Origin: Lysobacter_L cavernae
Lineage (GTDB): Bacteria > Pseudomonadota > Gammaproteobacteria > Xanthomonadales > Xanthomonadaceae
DNA: 64,000 nucleotides
Assembly: GCF_042648505.1 (NCBI RefSeq)
Contig: NZ_JBHRXK010000002.1
Span: 372,001-436,000, forward strand
Direction of reading: 5' to 3'
Below are positions 59,385 through 64,000 of this stretch, piece after piece (the first letter of the stretch is position 1; every line of letters begins with the position of its first letter). Under the pieces are notes generated by a model, which worked only from the letters and a program-made list of their open reading frames with translations, was not told the origin of the DNA and did no database searches. The position numbers and the translations under genes are program-made.

Positions 59385-61100
59385 AGCCGCTTCCGGTGCG
59401 GCGCACCGCTGCGACGCCGCGCCCGGCACCAGCGTCCAGCCGCGGCGGTTGGCCTGGCCCAGGTGCTGGGTGCGGGCGCGGTCGATGCACGCCGCCAACG
59501 CCACGTCCTGCACCAGCAGCCAGCGCGTATGCGGCGACTGCCGCTGCCAGGCCAGGCCGCGCCGCATCTGCTCGTCGAAGGCGACCTTGAAGCCGAACTC
59601 GGCGACACGGCGGTCGGCCATCAGCAGGTTCTGCTCGCGCCAGGCGACCAGGCCGAGTTCGGCCTGCGGGCCGATTCTGCGGCCGACCTGCGTCATCAGC
59701 CCGCGCGCCGACGAGGAGTCGTTGAGCAGCGGCGCCATCACCAGCCCGAACGTGACCCACAAGCCGACCAGGGTGGCGGCCATCGCCGCGAACGCGCGCC
59801 GGCGGCCGGCCCACAGCAGGCAGGCCAGCCCCCAGCAGCCGACCGCGACGGTGCTGGCGGCCAATGGTTGCACGACGTCCTCGAGCGAACGCGCGGTGAC
59901 GAAGCGGCGCTCGAGGCCCGGCTCGCCGAACCACATCGCCAGACCGCCGAACAGCAACGCGCCGGCCAATACCGCAGTGAAAACCAACGCGACGCGCTGC
60001 GCCGCGCGTTTGCGCAGCAGGCCCGGCAGCAGCGGCGCCAGCGCCAGCGCGGCCATCGGCAACGCCGGCAGGATGTACATGTCGCGCTTGCCGCCGGGGA
60101 TGCTGAAAAACACCAGCACCAGCGCCCACCACGCCAGCGGCAGCAGGTAACGCGGGTCGCGCCGGCGCAGGCGACGGCGCCAGGCGGGGATCGCCCACGG
60201 CAATGCCAGCACGGTCGGCAACCACATCGTCGCCATCACTTCCAGGAAGTACCAGGCCGGCTGGCCGTGGTCCCACGAGTTGCCGTAGCGCTTGGCGGTC
60301 TGGCGCAGCAGGATGTCGTCGAGATACGCGCGGTACTCGGGCGTGGCGTGGCCCAGCGCGACGGCGATCATCGGCACCAGCCACACGCATGCGGCCAGCA
60401 CGAACGCGAGCGGGCCGAGCCAGAACTGCGCGCTACGCACATGCACCTTGACGTCCCAGCCGCGCAGCGAGGCGATGCCGGCCGGGATCAGCATCAGCAG
60501 CGCGATCGCGCCGACGCCCTTGCTGATCGTGCCCAGCGCGGCCGCGGCCCAGCCCAGCATCCACATTGGCCAGTTCGGCCCGCGGTTGTTGGCGACCTGC
60601 AGCACGTGGCGCAGCAGGCCGTAGTTGGCCAGGGTGATCCAGAACACCACCAGCGGATCGATCTGCGCCTTCTTCGCCTGCCAGGTGAACTGCAACGCGA
60701 GCAGCAGCGCCCAGCCGGCATACAGGCCGACGCGACGCGTCCAAAGACGCTTGCCCAGATCGACCACGCACCACAGCGTGCCCAGCGCGGCCAGCAGCGA
60801 CGGCAGCAGGAAGGCGACACGCCAGTTTCCGAACACGGTGTAGGCCGCGGCCTGCAGCCACATGAACAACGGCGGCTTGTCCGAGTACAACTCGCTGCCG
60901 CGGTGCGGGAACAGCCAGTCGCCGCTTTCGACCATCTGCCTGGCGACCAGGGCGAAACGCGGTTCGTCGGCCGGCCACGGGTCGCGCAGGCCGAGGCCGG
61001 CACCGAGCACGAGCACGGCGACCAGCCAGAACAGCGTGGTGTCGTTCAACCACACGTTGCGGATGGGGGCAGTGCTCGAGGAGTGGGCAATATTCGGCAT
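59370..61100 (-). CDS. ArnT-like GT-C glycosyltransferase
   Basis: A 576-residue membrane protein with about 12 hydrophobic segments, of the ArnT/PMT family that moves sugars from lipid carriers to lipid A or proteins in the periplasm. The first loop holds the catalytic-type acidic pair in DPWPADEPRFALVA. E. coli ArnT adds aminoarabinose to lipid A and gives polymyxin resistance, but there are no arn pathway genes here, so the sugar may differ. The ATG at 61100 is used; a start at 61283 would run into the rsmB gene region. It ends tail-to-tail with the GT4 gene. Confidence 0.85.
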   Translation of the reverse strand: MPNIAHSSSTAPIRNVWLNDTTLFWLVAVLVLGAGLGLRDPWPADEPRFALVARQMVESGDWLFPHRGSELYSDKPPLFMWLQAAAYTVFGNWRVAFLLPSLLAALGTLWCVVDLGKRLWTRRVGLYAGWALLLALQFTWQAKKAQIDPLVVFWITLANYGLLRHVLQVANNRGPNWPMWMLGWAAAALGTISKGVGAIALLMLIPAGIASLRGWDVKVHVRSAQFWLGPLAFVLAACVWLVPMIAVALGHATPEYRAYLDDILLRQTAKRYGNSWDHGQPAWYFLEVMATMWLPTVLALPWAIPAWRRRLRRRDPRYLLPLAWWALVLVFFSIPGGKRDMYILPALPMAALALAPLLPGLLRKRAAQRVALVFTAVLAGALLFGGLAMWFGEPGLERRFVTARSLEDVVQPLAASTVAVGCWGLACLLWAGRRRAFAAMAATLVGLWVTFGLVMAPLLNDSSSARGLMTQVGRRIGPQAELGLVAWREQNLLMADRRVAEFGFKVAFDEQMRRGLAWQRQSPHTRWLLVQDVALAACIDRARTQHLGQANRRGWTLVPGAASQRCAAPEAASHRQ

Positions 61101-61164
61101 GCGCGGATGATATCCGCCCGATGTGCGGGTCTTGTCACAACGTGGCCCGCGGCCACGCTCACGC

Positions 61165-62457
61165 TCATGCCTTGCGCAGGCGCGCGTAGAAGAAACCGTC
61201 GTGGCCGCCCTCGCCCGGCAGGCGTTGGCGACCGGCGCCGCTGACGCGACCGAAACGCGCGTCGAGCGGCTCGACCACGGCATCGGGCGTGCGCGCGAGG
61301 AACGCGGCGACCTGCGCCTCGTTCTCGGCCTTGAGGATCGAGCAGGTCGCGTACAGCAACACGCCGCCGCGCGCGAGCGTGCGCCACAGCGCGTCGAGCA
61401 GGCGCGCTTGGGTCGCGGTCAACGCGACCAGGTCGGACGCGCGCCGGTGCAGCAGCACATCGGGTTGGCGCCGGGCGATGCCGGTGGCCGAGCACGGCGC
61501 ATCCAGCAGCACCGCCTCGAACGGCACCCCGTCCCACCACGCGTCGAGGTCGGCGGCGTCGGCCACGCGCAACTGCGCATCGACGCCGACGTGCAGGCGC
61601 GCGAAACCGGCGCGCACGCGGTCCAGGCGTTGTGCGTCGATGTCGATCGCGGTCAGGCGCAGCGACACGTCGCGTTCGAGCAGGTGCGCGGCCTTGCCGC
61701 CGGGCGCGACGCAGGCATCGAGCACGCGCGCACCCGATGCCGGCATCAACGCCTCGATCACCAGCTGCGCCGCCGCGTCCTGCACCGAGACCGCACCGTC
61801 GGCGAAGCCCGGCAAGGCGGTGACCGCGGTCGGCACGTCCAGGCGCAGCGCATCGGGCAGGGCCAAATCGACCGCCGCTTCGATGCCGGCCGCCTGCAGG
61901 CGCGCGCGGTAGTCATCGCGCGTGCTCTGACGACGGTTCACGCGCAGCCACAACGGCGGCGCCTGCGCGGTGGCGGCGAGGATCGCATCCTGATCCTGTG
62001 GCCAATCCGCGGCGAGGCGCTCGCGCAACCACGCCGGCCAGTGCGCATCCACCGCGGCCGCGGGCAGGCCCTCGCGCTGGGCACGGCGCAGCAGCGCATT
62101 GACCAGGCCGGCCTGGTGGCGGCGACCGAGCGTGCGCGCGGCTTCCACCGTCGCCGCGACCGCGGCGTGCGCCGGCAGGCCGAGCGGATCGAGCTGGGCA
62201 AAGCCGGCGAACAACAGCGCGCGCAACTCGAAGTCGCGCTTGGCCAGCGGCCGCGGCATCCACGTCGTCAGCGCCGATTCGTAGCGCGCCGGTTGCCGCA
62301 GCACCGCAAAGCAGATCGCCTCGACCAGCGCGCGGTCGCGCGGATCGGCGAGCTTGGGCAGGTGCGCGGCGAGCTCGGCCTTGAGCGAGCGGCCGTGATG
62401 CAGCACCGCGTCGAGCACGCGCGCGGCCGCGGCGCGCGACGCGGCGCCGCTGCTCAT
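61165..62457 (-). CDS. rsmB: 16S rRNA (cytosine967-C5)-methyltransferase
   Basis: A 430-residue enzyme that methylates C967 of 16S rRNA. The N-terminal NusB-like RNA-binding domain comes first, then the SAM domain with ACVAPGGKAAHLLE. The two catalytic cysteines are in LDAPCSATGIARRQ and YATCSIL. The ATG start overlaps the fmt stop (ATGA). It is the last gene of a def-fmt-rsmB run. Confidence 0.96.
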   Translation of the reverse strand: MSSGAASRAAAARVLDAVLHHGRSLKAELAAHLPKLADPRDRALVEAICFAVLRQPARYESALTTWMPRPLAKRDFELRALLFAGFAQLDPLGLPAHAAVAATVEAARTLGRRHQAGLVNALLRRAQREGLPAAAVDAHWPAWLRERLAADWPQDQDAILAATAQAPPLWLRVNRRQSTRDDYRARLQAAGIEAAVDLALPDALRLDVPTAVTALPGFADGAVSVQDAAAQLVIEALMPASGARVLDACVAPGGKAAHLLERDVSLRLTAIDIDAQRLDRVRAGFARLHVGVDAQLRVADAADLDAWWDGVPFEAVLLDAPCSATGIARRQPDVLLHRRASDLVALTATQARLLDALWRTLARGGVLLYATCSILKAENEAQVAAFLARTPDAVVEPLDARFGRVSGAGRQRLPGEGGHDGFFYARLRKA

Positions 62458-63374
62458 GCCGGCCTCAGGTCAGGCCGGCCGTTGAGGTAGTCGGCCGCGG
62501 TGACCGCCTTGCCGCCGTCGCGCTGCAACACGCGGATGCGCAGCACGCCGGCGCCGCAGGCGACATCGAGACCGTCGCGACCAGCGCGCAGCAGCGTGCC
62601 CGGCACCGCGCCGTGGTGTTCATCGAGTGCCACCGCACCGTGCAGGCGCAGGCGCTCACCGGCGACGATGGCCTCGGCCATCGGCCAGGGATTGAACGCA
62701 CGCACCTGCTTGGCCAGCACCGCGGCCGGCTGCGACCAGTCGAGCCGCGCCTCGGTCTTGTCGAGCTTGTGCGCGTAGGTGATACCCGCGTCCGGCTGCG
62801 GTTGCGGCAGCGGGCGGATGCCGGCGCGCAACAGCCCCAGGCCGTCGCGCAGCACCTGCGCGCCGAGTTCGGACAGGCGGTCGTGCAGCTGGCCGCCGGT
62901 CTCGTGCGCGCCGATCGCCAGCGACTGCGCCAGCAGCACCGGGCCGGTGTCCAGGCCTTTCTCCATCTGCATCAGGCCCACGCCGCTCTCGCTGTCGCCG
63001 GCCTCGATCGCGCGCTGGATCGGCGCCGCACCGCGCCAGCGCGGCAGCAGCGAGGCGTGCACGTTCCAGCAGCCGTAGGTGGGAATGTCGAGCACCGACT
63101 GCGGCAGGATCAGGCCGTAGGCGACCACGATCATCAGGTCCGGTTGCAGCGCGCGCAGTGCGGCTTTCGAGGCGGCGCTCCTGAAGTTCTCCGGCTGCAC
63201 CACCTCGATGCCACGCAGCAGCGCCTCGCGCTTGACCGGCGACGGCGTCAGCTCGCGGCCGCGGCCGGCGGGGCGGTCGGGCTGGGTGTACACGGCGACG
63301 ACCTCACCGTGTTGCGCGGCCGCGCGCAGGCACGGCACGGCGAAGTCGGGAGTTCCGGCAAAAACGATGCGCAT
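62454..63374 (-). CDS. fmt: Methionyl-tRNA formyltransferase
   Basis: A 306-residue enzyme that formylates initiator Met-tRNA. The N-terminus MRIVFAGTPDFAVPCLRAA and the active site NVHASLLPRWRGAAPIQRAI are typical. The C-terminal beta-barrel domain binds tRNA. It is coupled to rsmB by a 4-base overlap. A run of the repeat GGGAATGGGGAAT lies just upstream. Confidence 0.97.
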   Translation of the reverse strand: MRIVFAGTPDFAVPCLRAAAQHGEVVAVYTQPDRPAGRGRELTPSPVKREALLRGIEVVQPENFRSAASKAALRALQPDLMIVVAYGLILPQSVLDIPTYGCWNVHASLLPRWRGAAPIQRAIEAGDSESGVGLMQMEKGLDTGPVLLAQSLAIGAHETGGQLHDRLSELGAQVLRDGLGLLRAGIRPLPQPQPDAGITYAHKLDKTEARLDWSQPAAVLAKQVRAFNPWPMAEAIVAGERLRLHGAVALDEHHGAVPGTLLRAGRDGLDVACGAGVLRIRVLQRDGGKAVTAADYLNGRPDLRPA

Positions 63375-63379
63375 TGGAC

Positions 63380-63407
63380 GGGAATGGGGAATTAGGGAAT
63401 GGGGAAT
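63380..63407. repeat. GGGAATGGGGAAT repeats near the fmt start
   Basis: GGGAATGGGGAATT and AGGGAATGGGGAAT are two direct copies, right next to the fmt start (63374), and CATTCCCGATTCCCGG is an inverted copy at 63551-63566 close to the end of def. Together they frame the 194-base gap between def and fmt, which otherwise shows no gene. Confidence 0.7.
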
Positions 63408-63568
63408 CGCAAACGGCGGGGCGCCACGACCGCGGCGGCCAGGCTACGGCCCGTCGATCACGCAACGAACGATCTTGAGTCTTGCGCTTGCGCCACGAAA
63501 CGGGAACGAGCAGGCACCTCGCCCAGGGACCAGGGCACGGCCCGATCCTCCATTCCCGATTCCCGGCT

Positions 63569-64000
63569 TTACGCCGCGGCCTGGCGGCGCTGCTTGGCGA
63601 GCTTCTTGCGCACCATCTCGCGCTTGAGCGGCGACAGGTAATCGACGAACAGCTTGCCGGCGAGGTGGTCCATCTCGTGCTGGATGCACACCGCGAGCAG
63701 GCCGTCGGCCTCCAGCGTCTGCGCCCGGGCGTCGCGGTCGAGGAAGTTCACCGTGATGCGGTCGGCGCGGGTGACGTCGGCGAAGATGCCGGGCACCGAC
63801 AGGCAGCCTTCCTGGTAGACCTGCTCGCCGTCGCGCGCGGTGATCTCCGGGTTGATGAACACCCGCGGATCGTTCTTCTCTTCGCTGAGGTCCATCACCA
63901 TGAAACGCTGGTGCACGTCGACCTGGCTCGCGGCCAGGCCGATGCCCGGCGCGTCGTACATGGTCTCGAACATGTCGTCGAGCAATTGCTGGAATTCGGC
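63569..64000 (-). CDS. def: Peptide deformylase, partial (5' end beyond the window)
   Basis: Removes the formyl group from new proteins in the cytoplasm. About 143 codons are visible, to a stop at 63569. The three motifs are GIGLAASQV, EGCLSVPG and the metal-binding HEMDHL. The frame is open to the window's right edge, where it reads AEFQQLLDDMFE, so the N-terminal part is missing. The C-terminus is basic (KLAKQRRQAAA). It lies upstream of fmt, as in most bacteria. Confidence 0.95.
   Translation of the reverse strand, partial: AEFQQLLDDMFETMYDAPGIGLAASQVDVHQRFMVMDLSEEKNDPRVFINPEITARDGEQVYQEGCLSVPGIFADVTRADRITVNFLDRDARAQTLEADGLLAVCIQHEMDHLAGKLFVDYLSPLKREMVRKKLAKQRRQAAA

Overview
The window is high-GC gammaproteobacterial chromosome, most likely from Lysobacterales (the Xanthomonadaceae/Lysobacteraceae group). 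The evidence is the gene order (lptM-dapF-DUF484-xerC-hslV-hslU; an AlgR-type regulator near hemC; def-fmt-rsmB), an HslV with an N-terminal extension before its catalytic Thr, and several short palindromic repeat families, in particular GTAGGAGCGGCTTCAGCCGC and GTCATTCCCGCGAAGGCGGGAATGAC. No rRNA, CRISPR array, prophage or intact insertion sequence is visible. One tRNA gene is present.

Layout. 1-6854: end of a HETQH metallopeptidase-like gene, an OsmC protein, then a leftward housekeeping run (ybaN, lptM, dapF, DUF484, xerC, hslV, hslU). 6989-13795: two exported S9A oligopeptidases in tandem, a small membrane protein, a WYL regulator and an unknown membrane-anchored protein. 13927-19022: a SoeABC-type molybdoenzyme operon (catalytic, FeS and membrane subunits) with an extra 67-residue two-helix protein overlapping its neighbours at both ends. 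19141-23146: an outer-membrane-like protein, hemC, and an AlgR-type LytTR regulator. The hemC-algR interval holds three integron attC-like sites, a cassette-like secreted protein gene, a VOC-family gene stub and a DUF1801 gene. 23234-30403: a carboxylesterase and a czcI/czcC/czcB/czcA heavy-metal efflux operon. 30488-37517: a sulfatase, an xdhC-mobA-like pair, an HU-like protein, and a LysR gene divergent from pirin and isochorismatase-family genes. 37812-39109: tRNA-Ile2(CAU), whose 3' half is overlapped by the C-terminus of a convergent cation/proton antiporter gene. 39563-45929: a LytS/LytTR two-component pair followed by an RND pump and its adaptor. 45999-52917: rpoD, dtd, an LpxL-like acyltransferase, a Sel1-type exported protein and two PH-domain membrane proteins. 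52951-61100: a lipopolysaccharide/cell-surface glycan cluster with a CDP-glycerol phosphotransferase-like protein, four glycosyltransferases, an O-antigen ligase and an ArnT-like transferase. 61165-64000: rsmB, fmt and def (def runs off the right edge).

How it fits together. Much of the window concerns the envelope: LPS export (lptM), lipid A acylation and modification (LpxL-like, ArnT-like), glycan assembly and ligation, and two RND pumps. HslUV, HemC, RpoD, XerC, RsmB, Fmt, Def, Dtd and tRNA-Ile2 are housekeeping. The most unusual features are the attC-like cluster between algR and hemC, the small extra protein in the soe operon, two palindromic repeats that lie in frame inside the soeA coding sequence, and a multi-hairpin repeat element between xerC and hslV. 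I see no clearly undescribed multi-gene defence or mobile system; the candidates closest to that are scored in the findings.
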